NCBI RefSeq assembly: GCF_020382885.2
Contig: NC_058515.1
Coordinates: forward strand, 11,920,723 to 11,984,722
Direction: 5' to 3'
Length of the DNA stretch: 64,000 nucleotides
From: Scatophagus argus
Taxonomy: Eukaryota; Chordata; Actinopteri; Scatophagidae
Part shown: piece by piece, positions 28,030-39,166 of the stretch
Layout of the letters: the number at the start of each line of letters is the position of its first letter
How positions within the stretch are numbered: the stretch's first letter is position 1
Position numbers and translations under genes: made by a program
Notes under the pieces: generated by a model
Databases searched by the model: none
Seen by the model: only the letters and a program-made list of their open reading frames with translations
What the model was told of the DNA's origin: nothing

Positions 28030-29060
28030 TTCACACACTCCCTCCTAATCTCACTGAACTGGCGAAATCAATCATCCCGACAAGCTCGGGGCGCTCAAGG
28101 AGACCATCGTGATAACCCCCACCCCCCTCCACCCCCCTCCACCCCCTCCTCATCATCATCCTCAAACATACGACGCTTCTTACAGGACACAAACAACAAC
28201 AACAACACACAAAAAATCTCCTCAGGAGGTCACACACCGCGAAATGTGGGCCAGGTCAGATTAGATTTTTTGGGGTCGTGCTGAATGAAATCACTCCGCC
28301 GCGCATCTCCAAATGGCACACATTTTCCTAAAGACAAAGTGTCATCCATTCATCCATAAATCCTCTTTTATTGAAGCGGCGCTGCTGTCGGTGCGTAATT
28401 GCCCCCAGCATGGACCAGTACGGAGAGGGGGGGCAGCGGAGCGCCGGCACAGCACAAACAAACATTAACGTCTTTAATTGCCCCCATGTTCCACACCGGC
28501 TCCGTTTTCCTTTTTTATAGCACACCAGACACGTCTACTATTGCTCCACTATGGGGATTAAATGCGCCATGAAGGACAGGGACGCAGACGTTACACAACG
28601 GGAGCACACCGTTACCCACCTTTGTCATCTGCGATGTGATGTGACGGTCGCGGCGCTGATTTCTTCCCCTCCGGACGAGCTCCGCGTCCCGGCCAGCCGG
28701 CTGACTGCTGCGTGCCCCCGTTTTTCTCTCCTCTTCCCCCCTCTCTTCTTCTTCTTCTTCTTCTTCTTCTTCTTGATTTTTCAGGAGAGCCTCCTTCCAG
28801 CGGCTTCTTCGCCTTACAGCTGGCTCTCCTTCACTGGTTTTGGTGAATGTTCAGGTGTGGCGGCGGCGGATGGACCGACTGCTATCAGAGGCTCCTCGCG
28901 ACTCCTCGTGTAACCAAGCGGGAGAAGGTTGCCCCCCCCTCTCCTCCTGTTCTCCCCCCCACCCCACCCCCTCTCTCGTCATCCAATGCGCGCGCGTTTG
29001 TGCCCGTGATGCGTGCTGCCGGGCCGTGCTGACAGCTTCTGTCCCGTGTTTCTTCTCTCT
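28030..29060. promoter_or_regulatory. GC-rich promoter-like island
   Basis: The stretch is much richer in CpG than the surrounding 20 kb (for example GCGCGCGCG at about 28988-28996, and clusters near 28380-28460 and 28650-28720). It also contains C-runs and a (TTC)n tract at 28744-28774. No coding exon is convincing. It is placed and composed like a CpG-type promoter. The nearest gene that lacks a visible promoter is gal3st3, whose human counterpart has non-coding 5' exons, so a distal gal3st3 first exon on the minus strand is one possibility. An unknown or non-coding transcript is another. Assignment is inference. Confidence 0.35.
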
Positions 29061-29204
29061 GCTGCTAGTGCGCCTGAATGAGAGAGCATCCGTGCTGCTA
29101 GTAAAGTTCATTTAAATTTCAACTGGAACTCGATAGTTGACTGATAAGTAAATTCAGCAGGGGCGGATTAAGTGATCAGTGGGCCCCAGGCAAAACCAGT
29201 GGGG

Positions 29205-29235
29205 GCACCCTCATGCATTATTTGCATGAGGGTGC
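29205..29235. repeat. Perfect 13-bp inverted repeat with 5-nt loop
   Basis: The left arm 29205-29217 (GCACCCTCATGCA) is exactly complementary to the right arm 29223-29235, separated by TTATT. It sits just after a CAGGGGCGGATTAAG motif (about 29157) that resembles hAT-type transposon ends, and just before a LINE 3' fragment. It is probably part of a mobile-element end. Confidence 0.9.
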
Positions 29236-29289
29236 AGGGTTTGCATTGTTTACATGCATTTACATGCCATTATCAGTGCTTTATCAGTC

Positions 29290-29765
29290 TGTTGTGGCGA
29301 TCACCATCTTCTTTGCTGCTGTGTCCTGGGGTGCTGGCATCAAGGCAAAGGACGTCAACAGACTGAACAAACAGAGGCAGAGTCTGTTGTTGGCTGTACA
29401 CTTGGCACCCTGGATGAGGCGGTGGAGGAGAGGATGGTGGCTAAACTGCTGGCAATCGTGGACGGTCCCTCTCACGCCCTCCACAAAGCACTGGACAAGC
29501 TAAAGAGCAGCTTCGGCAACAGGCTCATTCAACCCTGACACAGGAAATCATCCTACCTACTGCCATCAGACTTTACAACTCATCTACCTCTGTCAGAGCC
29601 ACGATTACACACCTGGACTAAATCTACCTCTCACCTTTTGCACTTTCACTATAGTATATTTTTATACTCAGTGTTTCATGTCATTGTGTGTTTTATTGTA
29701 TTCAAATATAAAAGACTGCTATGACAACCTAATTTCCCCTCTGGGATGAATCTATCTATCTATTT
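29290..29765 (+). mobile_element. LINE 3' end fragment (L2/CR1-like) with CTAT tail
   Basis: A plus-strand frame (29254-29538) ends with VEERMVAKLLAIVDGPSHALHKALDKLKSSF, broken here as VEERMVAKLLAIVDGPS then HALHKALDKLKSSF. This is the usual C-terminal layout of fish LINE polyproteins (hydrophobic helix, then PSHPLH-like motif). The following 3' UTR ends in TTTCCCCTCTGGGATGAATC and (CTAT)n at about 29735-29762, the standard tail of fish L2/CR1-type LINEs. It is 5'-truncated, with no reverse transcriptase domain. Confidence 0.75.
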
Positions 29766-31339
29766 TCACCCTTTCCCAGACAGAGAATGTCTTTGGTATT
29801 AATGAGTGGAGCATTGGACTGGGGGGTAGATTGAATAGCTGTGGATGGCAGGGAGGGGCCCATACAAAGTACCTGAGGGTTTTGTGCTACACGCCTTGCT
29901 AATGAGTTTGAGTTTGAGTGCTTCTCACTGGAGGTATTTGTCAGCCTGTGAAAACCAACGAGTCCTCCCAATTAGACAATGAAAATATGGTGCGTGTAAC
30001 CATCCTCCGGGAAGTGGTGGGAGAAGCAGGCCAAGGCCCACTCCAGTCTTTTACTCATGTAAAGTGCCCCATTATAAGCAATATACCAACAATATTTACA
30101 GCAGTATTGTGGTATTGTGCAAATGAAGGAATAGTGCAAATGAAACGAGTAGTGCATAGTTCTGTGCGAAATGGCTGCATTGTGCAAAGCTCTCGGTTTA
30201 AAAATAAAAGTCCTGTGTTCAAAATTAAACTGGTGATTATGATTTGTATTAATCAAGAAAATAAAAGTCAGTTTTGTTTTCAAATTGCAGATCACAGGGC
30301 CTCGGTGGGCCCTCGGTGGGCCCTCGATGGGCCCTTGACTGGCGCGAGAAGCAAGTCAGAACATGCAAAGTAACTCACTAAAGTTCATGTGATGGGATGA
30401 AAAGCACAACATTTGGTTAAAATTATGGTGGAAAAACTGTACTTAAATAGTCTATGCTTGAATGTAAATAAATGTATGTACGAGCAATCATGCTTCCTTT
30501 TCTCACGTGATGTATTTATGACATTCTGATCCTCCCCAAAAAATGCAACTTGTTTTCATTCCCAGGTTGTCAAGTACTGACGTTTTGTCACACCTGTCCT
30601 TTGAGCGACCATACATTATTGCATGCGTGAAATGCTTTTGTAAACCTATAGATTGTAATGAAGGATTTTGTTTGTCAGCCTAGTGACTCATAGGCAGTTA
30701 CTGCTCAATAGCAAGTTTTAAAATACTTGTTGTACTTCAGGTTCATTTTATTGTCAGAATTTTCTTACACAGTCCCAGTTGAGGCTAATAATGAGTCACC
30801 GGTAGCCTACTTAAAAAACTTAATTTATAGCTGGTGACCTTTTTGTGATTTCTGGCTCATAACTCCTATTAAATTCCTCTCCGCTTTGATGTATTTGTAC
30901 TGCGTCCTTCTGTAATTGCGAGATGTTTTTTGCCAAAGGGGCTAAAGATGCTTGGTGGATCAGGACAGGCAGATTGTTTGAGTAATGATCTGGACTCTTG
31001 GGAGGAATGATTAAATGAGGTATTGTGTTTGGTAGTCACGCTGCAGCACATTTCCTCCTCCATGTGGGTCATCATTCCAGGGAGGAACAGCAGACTTTGA
31101 TTCAGCAACGCTGTGTCTTCTTCCTATTGATCCACTCTAGACTTTGTCCATAGTTTGCTGAACGCCCAGCTGCCATTATAATTAATAGTTCTTAGCTTCT
31201 GCATGGGTCAGAAATAATGAATGACGCCGCTGTGCTGAATGGGCAATATTTGTTTAAGGGACTATTTTCTCATTGATTGGATGTTTTCTTTTGTTTTCGC
31301 TGCTGCTTTTTGGGCTTGTGATTGATTTAATTGGAAAAC

Positions 31340-31545
31340 TGCGTGGAGATATCCATGCATCCATTTTCTTTACTGCTTATCCATGCAGGATCACTGGGAT
31401 GTGCATGTTTTTGGGACTGTAGGAGGAAGCTGGACTACCTGGAGAAAACCCAGGAACAGGGAGAACATGCAGACTCTGCACAGAAGGACCCAGACTGGGT
31501 CTCTGATGATAGTTCGCGTCCATCTCAGAGCAGCTGGCACAGCTG
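31340..31545. repeat. Common fish interspersed repeat fragment
   Basis: CATCCATTTTCTTTACTGCT, then GGAAGCTGGACTACCTGGAG and GAGAACATGCAGACTCTGCA, match a repeat that I know to be widespread in teleost genomes. It is non-coding as seen here, and I cannot assign the family. Confidence 0.6.
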
Positions 31546-32384
31546 TAAACAGCTGTACATACATATGAACACCATGCATCATGTGAGTGGGTGGGGGTGA
31601 GGGAGCAATCATACTTCCTGATCAAGAAATGTAGGGGGTGTGGTTCCTCAAAAGGAAGTATATGTTTTGTGTTCCTGTCATTGTAACTTGTTTATTTTAC
31701 CAGGCCTTCTTGAATGTTATACTTGCTTGTTCCACACAGACATATGAGCTCTTCATAGGCTGCTCCCTGCTCCTGGAAACCAGCAACGTCACATGTTAAG
31801 ATCCACAACCGTCCTCTACTCTTATTACTTGACTAATGACTTCATTCGCACAGGAATCAGGCTAACATGAAATGAGGGGAACGTATTTTATTTATTTACA
31901 TTTTGCTTTGCTGTACTCAAGATTTGGATGTAAAAGTTTCTTATGCTCTGGGACTGACAAAATACCTTCTTCGCTTTCTTTACAATATGGCAAAAGCCAA
32001 AGCAAATCTCCAGCATCTTCCAGTTTATGAATGTCTTCTGTATTTCATACGTAACGATTGAAAAGATGTGAAACCAGGATAAACAAGGCCCCTGCTCCCT
32101 GTATAGTCTGCAGAGGAGGGGAGGGGGCTCCGCTTGATAGACGCCGTCCCCTCGGACACGCTTGGCTTCATCCTCCATTTGAGCTGTCAGGGTGCAATCA
32201 GCAGACATGGAGAGCACTCTGGCAGGGCTGTGACATTACTCTGACCTCTGTCAGGTCCCTCACAACCAGGGGCGTTCACAGACACTTAGAGGGGCAGGGG
32301 CTCAAGGGAAACAAGGGGCACCCACACCACACATTCACAATGCCCACCCTGGTACATGATGACATACTGTTCATTTGGTTTCAG

Positions 32385-32880
32385 TACTGCAAATTCCTCT
32401 TACAACTTTGCAGCTTTAACAGCTTCCATTCTTCTTTCCACAACATGTTGGAGTGTTTCTGTGGGAATTGCCCATTCATGCAGTAGAGCATTTGTGAGGT
32501 CACACACTGATGTTGGACCAAAAGGCCTGGCTCACAATCTCCAGTTCCAGTTCATCCCAAAGGTGTTGGATGGGGTTGAGGTCAGGACTCTGTGTGGGCC
32601 AGTCAAGTTCTTCCACACCAAACTCATCCAACCATGTCTTTATGGAGCTTTGCTTTGTGCACTGGGGCACAGTCATGCTGGAATAGAAAAGAGCCTTCAA
32701 CAAACTGTTGCCACAAAGTTGGAAGCATAGCATTGTCCAAAATGTCTTGGTGTGCTGAAGCATTAAGATTTCCCTTCACTGGAAATAAGAGGCCAAGCCC
32801 AACCCCTGAAACACAACCTCATACCACACCTCAATTCAGTAATAAAGAGATGTGTCCCAGTACTTTTGTCTATATCGTAA
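32385..32880 (-). pseudogene. Tc1/mariner transposase remnant
   Basis: Read on the minus strand, the frame 32763-32500 contains TKQSSIKTWLDEFGVEELDW followed by PTQSPDLNPIQHLWDELE. This is the C-terminal catalytic region of Tc1-type DD34E transposases: the second aspartate lies in SPDLNP, and the last glutamate position is within HLWDELE. The N-terminal DNA-binding half and the first catalytic aspartate are missing. The right edge carries GTCCCAGTACTTTTGTCTAT (about 32851-32870), resembling the terminal sequence of this class. It is a dead, truncated copy with no relation to neighbouring genes. Confidence 0.8.
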
Positions 32881-33663
32881 ATGAATGAATAATGAAATTG
32901 TAGCAAACTTTCTGGTATAGGAAAGCGTGTTAGGATCACGTATGGATGATGGATGAGCAGATAGACTTGTGGGAGAATGTCATATGTTCATATTATACAC
33001 CTGTTATCAGATCTCCTGGATCCACTTTGACAGTCTCAACTCAAGGTCTGTTTAGTGGCTGTTTTGTGGATCCTTTTATCACATTACATGATCTCCCTCA
33101 GGAGCTCGCCCTTTAAGGCCCCCCTCGTACGTACTGGCTTCAAGGCTGAGGATTAAAGTGACTTTGCGACTTTGGATGCAGTAATTCGCAAAAAAAAAGA
33201 GACCACAAGGCCCAGCACTGCAAGTTGGAAATGTATGTTGCAACAATATGATGTAAAAATAATAATCCAGTACAAATGCCTTGAAGAGGTCATCTGTCAC
33301 AGTACGTCTGGTTATGATCCTGCAGCTGCCGGACACTGAATGAATTTGAAGTGCTTCACTTTGCTCCTTTCCTGGTGAGTGTTGGAGTGTCTTTGTCTTG
33401 ATCCAGTTGTGGTGTCATGTGTTTGTATTTGCAGTTTTGGCTGTTTTTAATGTTTTAGTCTCTTGCTTTCCTTCCTTGCGCTGGCAGCTGAAACAAGACC
33501 TGCTTCACCTTCTTGAAGTTTTTAATAAGAAAAAAAATAACAGACTCCAGGTCAGTGCTAATGGGGTGGCAGATAGTGGCTCATTTAGTACAAATAAAAC
33601 CTCTACTGTTCAGCACAGGGCTGTCAACACTTCCTGTCAGCGCTGCCCTACACTGCCCTCCAA

Positions 33664-33882
33664 ACACACACACACACACACACACACTCCTCTTTATCAA
33701 ATTCTTTCTTTTGCTGTCTTTTCACATTTTCTCCCCACATCTCTCCCTCCCTCCCAACCTTCTTTCTTCCTTTCGTTCTCCCTCTGAATCTGCCGTGTTC
33801 GTGTACTGATTAGGTTTCGCTCTGCGTTCTAGCTCTGTTCTCTCTTTCTCTCTCTCTCGTGTGTGTGTGTGTGTGTGTGTGT
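33664..33882. repeat. (CA)n and (GT)n microsatellites
   Basis: (CA)12 at 33664-33688 and (GT)12 at 33859-33882, separated by a pyrimidine-rich spacer. Another GT tract follows near 33901-33922. Confidence 0.95.
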
Positions 33883-35508
33883 TTAAGAACGTATACAAGT
33901 GTGTGTTTGTGTGTGTGTGTGTTAATGAACCCCCCCTCTCCTCCTCTGGGCTCAGGTGTCACTGCAGCGCTCCCTCCTCTCCTTTGAACGGAGGGGGGGG
34001 GGCTCAGCTCAGAGGATCAGCATAAGGGCAAAGGTTTTAGACAGTTTCCCATGTACTGAATAAATTAACCGCTGCCGTGCGTGGGTGATGTGTGCGAGAC
34101 GGAGAGAATAACAAAAGGCAGCACTCATGTGTGTTTGAGCCTGGTGCGCACTGGCTCAGCCCTCTTAAAGCCTGTGGTCATATTACTCAGCAGGGGGTCA
34201 AAGGCCAAAGCCAATGAGCCAGCAGATACAGAAGGAGCTGTGTTCTGACTGAGCTGCCGCTCGGCATTTTCCTCCGTGTAAAACATCGGCCCCCTCGGTG
34301 CTGCTTTGACAGAACGACGATCGCGTTCTGGATCAACACGCACTGCAGATGAGAGCCCACGGAGCACGAATATGTGTCACGCTCCACACTCATCATCCCA
34401 AACTTAATTTGATTCAGAAACTTTTATTTTAGTCGTTGCGACCCAGATTTTTGTGCCACATCACGGTCATGTGCCATCGCCTGTGGCTCATTGAAACGCA
34501 GACATGATGGGGATGTAAAGAAAACAGACAGAGAGAGAGACAAAGAGCTGATGGTCTCCTCTGAGCCTCTAAAAACCAGAGAAGCAGTCATCAGCTTAGC
34601 GGTGGTCTCTCCCATAGCTTTAATCTGCAGATCGACGCTGCAACAATAATCTATGCACATTATGAAATTAAACTGGAATCCACCACATACGACAGGAAGC
34701 AATCATTATTCCCGCCTACAACCTCCGCTTGAGATTTATCCACACAAAACAATCTGTTAGCGTCCTGATAGCACCCTCCTCCCACAGTCTGACCCTGATG
34801 AAAACTCATCACATGCTGTTTCGGCACCGCTCCTATGTGCACACACACCTGCAGTATTGCCATATTAGTTTAATCGCATATTTTAGTGTATTTAGAAACC
34901 TACTGTGCGTTATTGATGACCATTTAATTACTTGTGTTCCTCACCTGAAGACAGCCATTGATTTGTGTTGTTCAACCAACATTTTGGAGATAATTTGTTT
35001 TACTTGGATAGCGATAATTTTTAGATTAGCATGCTTATATGCTTCTAGTGCAGTATTAAGTGCTGCTGACACTAGAAGCCATGAAAGAGTCCATTTACTG
35101 AAGGTATTTAAGTACGCTATCATTTTGAGGCCTACTTTACTTGATCTTAGCAATCTTATGCCATTTCACACTTTTACCCCACTGTATTTCGAAAATAAAT
35201 ATTTGTCATTCATGAGCTCTATTCACCAGTTAGGCGTACTTTGCAAATTAAGATTATACATAATCAGTTAAGCATACGCTAAGTTTATAAAATATGATGC
35301 ATTGCATTAACTGCTATGGATTATAATTAGTAATCTGTGTCATTTCACATCCCGTTTTTAATTTGTCATGTTTACTAGGGACGGAAAACGAGGAGAAAGA
35401 CACTGAAGAGGCACTAGGTCTCCTCAAAGAAACGACATAGAAAATTGTAGTAACAGGTCATCACCACCTGTCGGCGGTAACGTGCGGCAAGCCTCACTGT
35501 GACCTCAC

Positions 35509-35520
35509 AAACATGGCGGC
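35509..35520 (+). promoter_or_regulatory. YY1-type motif at the ccs start region
   Basis: AAACATGGCGGC fits the YY1 consensus AANATGGCGGC, which in vertebrates often overlaps transcription or translation starts of housekeeping genes. Here it overlaps the upstream in-frame ATG of ccs (35513-35515). It may mark the core promoter, and it may alternatively explain why that ATG exists. Confidence 0.5.
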
Positions 35521-38500
35521 GCCCGTTAGCAGCTTCAGTTGGTTCATTTCCGTTTCTAGAAAAGTGGGAAGTTATCTGTTTAATTCAGTTGTTTTGGCCC
35601 AGGCGGCGACGTATGGTAGGAAAATGGACTCGGAGAGACCAACCAAGGTTTGACAGTGACTTAGTCATCTTCTGCTCGCGTGTTTTGCTGTGTCATGCTA
35701 GAATTTCACCGGTAACAACACTGTCATAACAAAAACAAGCCCTATTATGCTGTTGTGAGGTACCGCTAATTGTTGCGTAGTCTCACAGTAAAAGTGATTG
35801 GCTGTTCTGTTAGACAGTGAGTCGTTTGTCATACTGCACTTACGTTAATGATCATGTCCCTACATGTTATTGGCTACAGGTGTTTTGTGTCCATTTGTAC
35901 CTCCACAGCTGGAGTTTGCCGTGCAGATGACATGTGAGAGCTGCGCAGATAAAGTCAGAGCCGCTCTGGAGGGAAAACCAGGTAACGAAAGCATTCATAG
36001 GTTTGTCAGGACTGTATTCGTGTTCACATCCTCTGAAAAGACACCTGTCACCTGTGTGTGACGGGTGTCTTTTAACTGTAAGTGTGTTAGCCGCTCTTTT
36101 TATATATAGCATGACTCAGCAGAAAATATCTGCCTCTCGGCTGGCCTATGTTCACGTGCATAATATAGATTATTATTCCTAATAATTTCTTAGGAATGTT
36201 TTTGAAAAGAATTAGGTAATTTGGTATGAAATGTAGGCTAAATAGAGACCGTTTTTTAGAGACAATTCTAGTTATTAATTCCAATTAAATGCAAAGCAGA
36301 TGTAACCCAGAGGCCCAGAGTTTCACGCTGAATAATATGCAGTGCTGTTACAGGCAAGCACACAGTATCACACACTGAAATGGAGAAACGCTGAATATTT
36401 TAATATTTTTGTATCTTCTTAATATTTTTGTAAAATTTGTTTTTCTTATTGTAAATATTGTACTTTCCAATTCTAATTCTTTATTCATATTGTGTACTTG
36501 CACCTTTTGCCAAGACAAAGTCCTTGTGTGTGTAATCATGCGTGGCAATAAAACTGATTCAGATTCTGAACGAATGTTTGTTCGCTTTGATTAAAATGGA
36601 GCAGCTCATCCAGCTGCTTTTTAAGTACACATAAAACAACAAAAATAATCCCTCCCAGTCATTACTTATGTCCCATGAGAGGTGTGCTGCACGACCCTGG
36701 CTGGAGAAATAAAGTTCATTGTTCTTTGTCATGTAACCCAAAGCATCTGTATTGGCCGACCAGGAAATGCACAGTTTCACTAGTGTGTTTACAAACAACT
36801 TAAACTAAAATATTTGTCTCTCTTTCTGCCTGTAGCATATATGTCTCTTTCCTGGAAAACCCTATGAAATACTTGTAACATCAAGTGTTATGAACACATG
36901 CAGGCACGTGAACTAGAAGAGGAACCCCCCCTCCCCAATTGTATGGATGGAAACCAACAACGTTTGTCATTCTGTTTGATATTCACATATTCGTGGCCCC
37001 TAACGTGTCTGCAGGGGTGAAGTCTGTCAGTGTCGACGTCAGTAAGGAGGAGGTGTTGGTGGAATCTGCTCTGACCAGTGCAGAGGTGCAGGCTCTGATA
37101 GAGAGCACTGGGCGCAGGGCGGTGCTGAAAGGCTTCGGAGGCTCAGAGCGAGGTGAGCAGCAGCAGCAGCAGCAGCACAAGCCTCAGCGCTTTGTGCTGC
37201 TTTCTCCAGCATGCGAGTATTGAAAATTCTCAAATGCTGAAAGTCTTCTTCCCTGCCTTTGCTGGTGCTTTGAAGCGTATCTTGGTATGTTATCACCGCG
37301 TGAAGATCAGTGGAATAGTGTGAAACCACTGACAGGAATGCGTATGCGTGTGTGTGTGCACCCCCCACTCTCAGAAAAACTGTTTCATTGTGCTGCTAAA
37401 GCTAAAATCTCCGCCGAAGCACAGCATGTTATGGTAATTCAGCCTGATGGATAAGTTGGCAGACAAAAGCCTCCAGAAATACTGCTAACCAGACCACAAG
37501 TTTAAAGCTCTAAACTGAAGATGTGAAGAGATCTCAGTAAGCTCCGTACACATACAAATAGCTTTAGGAGCGCTGTACGTTTTGTGACAGATCTGGGTTC
37601 AGCAGTGGCCATGGTGGCTGGTGCAGGAGCCGTCCAGGGGGTGGTGCGTTTCCTGCAGCTGTCTGAAGGGCGATGCCTGATTGATGGGACCATTGACGGG
37701 TTGGAGCCTGGACCCCACGGCCTCCACGTCCACACCCTGGGGGACCTGACACTGGACTGCCTCAGGTAGGACTGCTGTATCGTCAGAGCTCACAGTCTCG
37801 GCCTCGTGGTTGGATTCTGCAGTCTTGCACTTTGCCTTTATGTTAATTTAGATTCAGTTTCTTCTTTTCACAGTTGTGGGGAGCACTATAACCCGTTTGG
37901 AAGACAGCACGGCAGTCCAGGGGACTCTGAAAGGGTACAGTCAGATCTGTTCTCTTTAAAAATACGTTTTGGAGACTACTTTGCTCAACATTTAGATGTA
38001 AGAGGATCAAAGAGCAAAACAAACTAAATAATGGATCCTCTTATCGTAAATTCTACGAAAACCCCTCCTGAGATTGAATAAAACATCAACACAAGCCAAA
38101 TGGAAGATGTCATTCCCTTCTCTGAATGCCAAATTTGTCCCACTGGAGCCATTTCGAGCAGCTCTGTTTCGGTTAGAAACGTTTCGATGAAGTGTGTGAA
38201 GGCCTGAGGCAGCGTTTCCTGGTTTTCATGCTGGGTCCTCCTTGTGTATTTACTTTCATGGTTCAGTGTCATCTGTTCACTGTGCGTCGTGTGGTTATGT
38301 GTGATTCTGCTCACATGCAGTATTGGTGTTGCAGCATGTAGGTGATCTGGGGAATATCGTTGCTGGACCAGATGGCAGAGCCTCATTTAGACTAGAGGAC
38401 AGTCAGATAAAGGTAACACACACACACACACACATAGAGACATACGCAGACACATGTGGTTTCCTCTTTGATAACACCTCAACACCCACGCTGCAGATAT

Positions 38501-39166
38501 GGGACGTGATTGGCCGATCGCTGGTCGTGGATTCAGGGGAGGACGACCTGGGTCGAGGCGGTCACCCTCTCTCCAAACAGACTGGAAACTCTGGGGAAAG
38601 GTGGGTCAGCGGCGGTCGATGTGAGGTGGGATAAGTAGTCTGAGCCTGACACCAGTAGTCCAGATCCCTGTTTGGAGTCTGTAGCATGAGGTGGTTTTTG
38701 GAAACGTGTATTAAATAACTGTGATACTGTCAGTGACGCGTCATTTCTGCAGCTTCACTGAGTGAATGAGTTATTTACGAAGAGACACCTTGTCAAGATG
38801 TGCGTGACTAAAAACTGTAATTGAAATCTGACGACACAAGCTGCGAATGGACCTCGGCTTAGGGTTGTTTTCTGAAACTACTAGTTCCAAGATTGAGGCT
38901 TAATATAATTACTGTATGAGCACTCTTAACAACACACAGAGTATGAAGACTGGTGTTTTGAAGCAGCCTCTTACTGTTGCTCTGTCTCTCTCTCCCTCCT
39001 CGACAGACTGGCCTGTGGGATCATCGCCCGATCAGCAGGTCTTTTCCAGAACCCCAAACAGATTTGTGCGTGTGACGGGGTCACTCTGTGGGAGGAGAGG
39101 GAGAGGCCGATAGCGGGGAAAGGTCGAAGCAAAGCCAACACGGAGACACCGGCAGCACACCTCTGA
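35513..39166 (+). CDS. ccs: Copper chaperone for superoxide dismutase (8 exons)
   Basis: CCS loads copper into, and forms the disulfide of, SOD1. Exons: 35624-35647 (from the inner ATG; 35513-35647 from the upstream ATG), 35909-35981, 37015-37152, 37591-37765, 37874-37934, 38335-38412, 38497-38600 and 39007-39166 (TGA 39164-39166). All introns are GT-AG and phases join without a break, giving 270 residues (human 274). Domain 1 has the Atx1-like copper site MTCESC (15-20). Domain 2 is SOD-like: HGLHVH, and the zinc-site set at EHYNP, QHG and RHVGDLGN keep the three His and the Asp. Domain 3 has the CxC motif CAC (238-240; human CSC) and ends in AAHL like human. Starting at 35513, which is in frame and in strong context, would add 37 residues (see findings); which start dominates is unknown. 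A possible polyadenylation signal ATTAAA is at 39351-39356. Confidence 0.96.
36360..36575 (+). mobile_element. LINE 3' tail inside ccs intron 2
   Basis: The sequence ends in CAAAGTCCTTGTGTGTGTAA, GGCAATAAAACTGATTCAGA and TTCTGAA. This is the standard 3' terminus of a common fish LINE family (CCTTGTATGTGTAAACATAC, GGCAATAAA, then a TGATTC repeat). Only the tail is present. It contributes an AATAAA in sense orientation within the ccs intron. Confidence 0.65.

Noticed and set aside
32058..32730. Plus-strand open frames over the Tc1 fragment
   Set aside because: Antisense reading of a transposase remnant, which is coding-like only on the minus strand.
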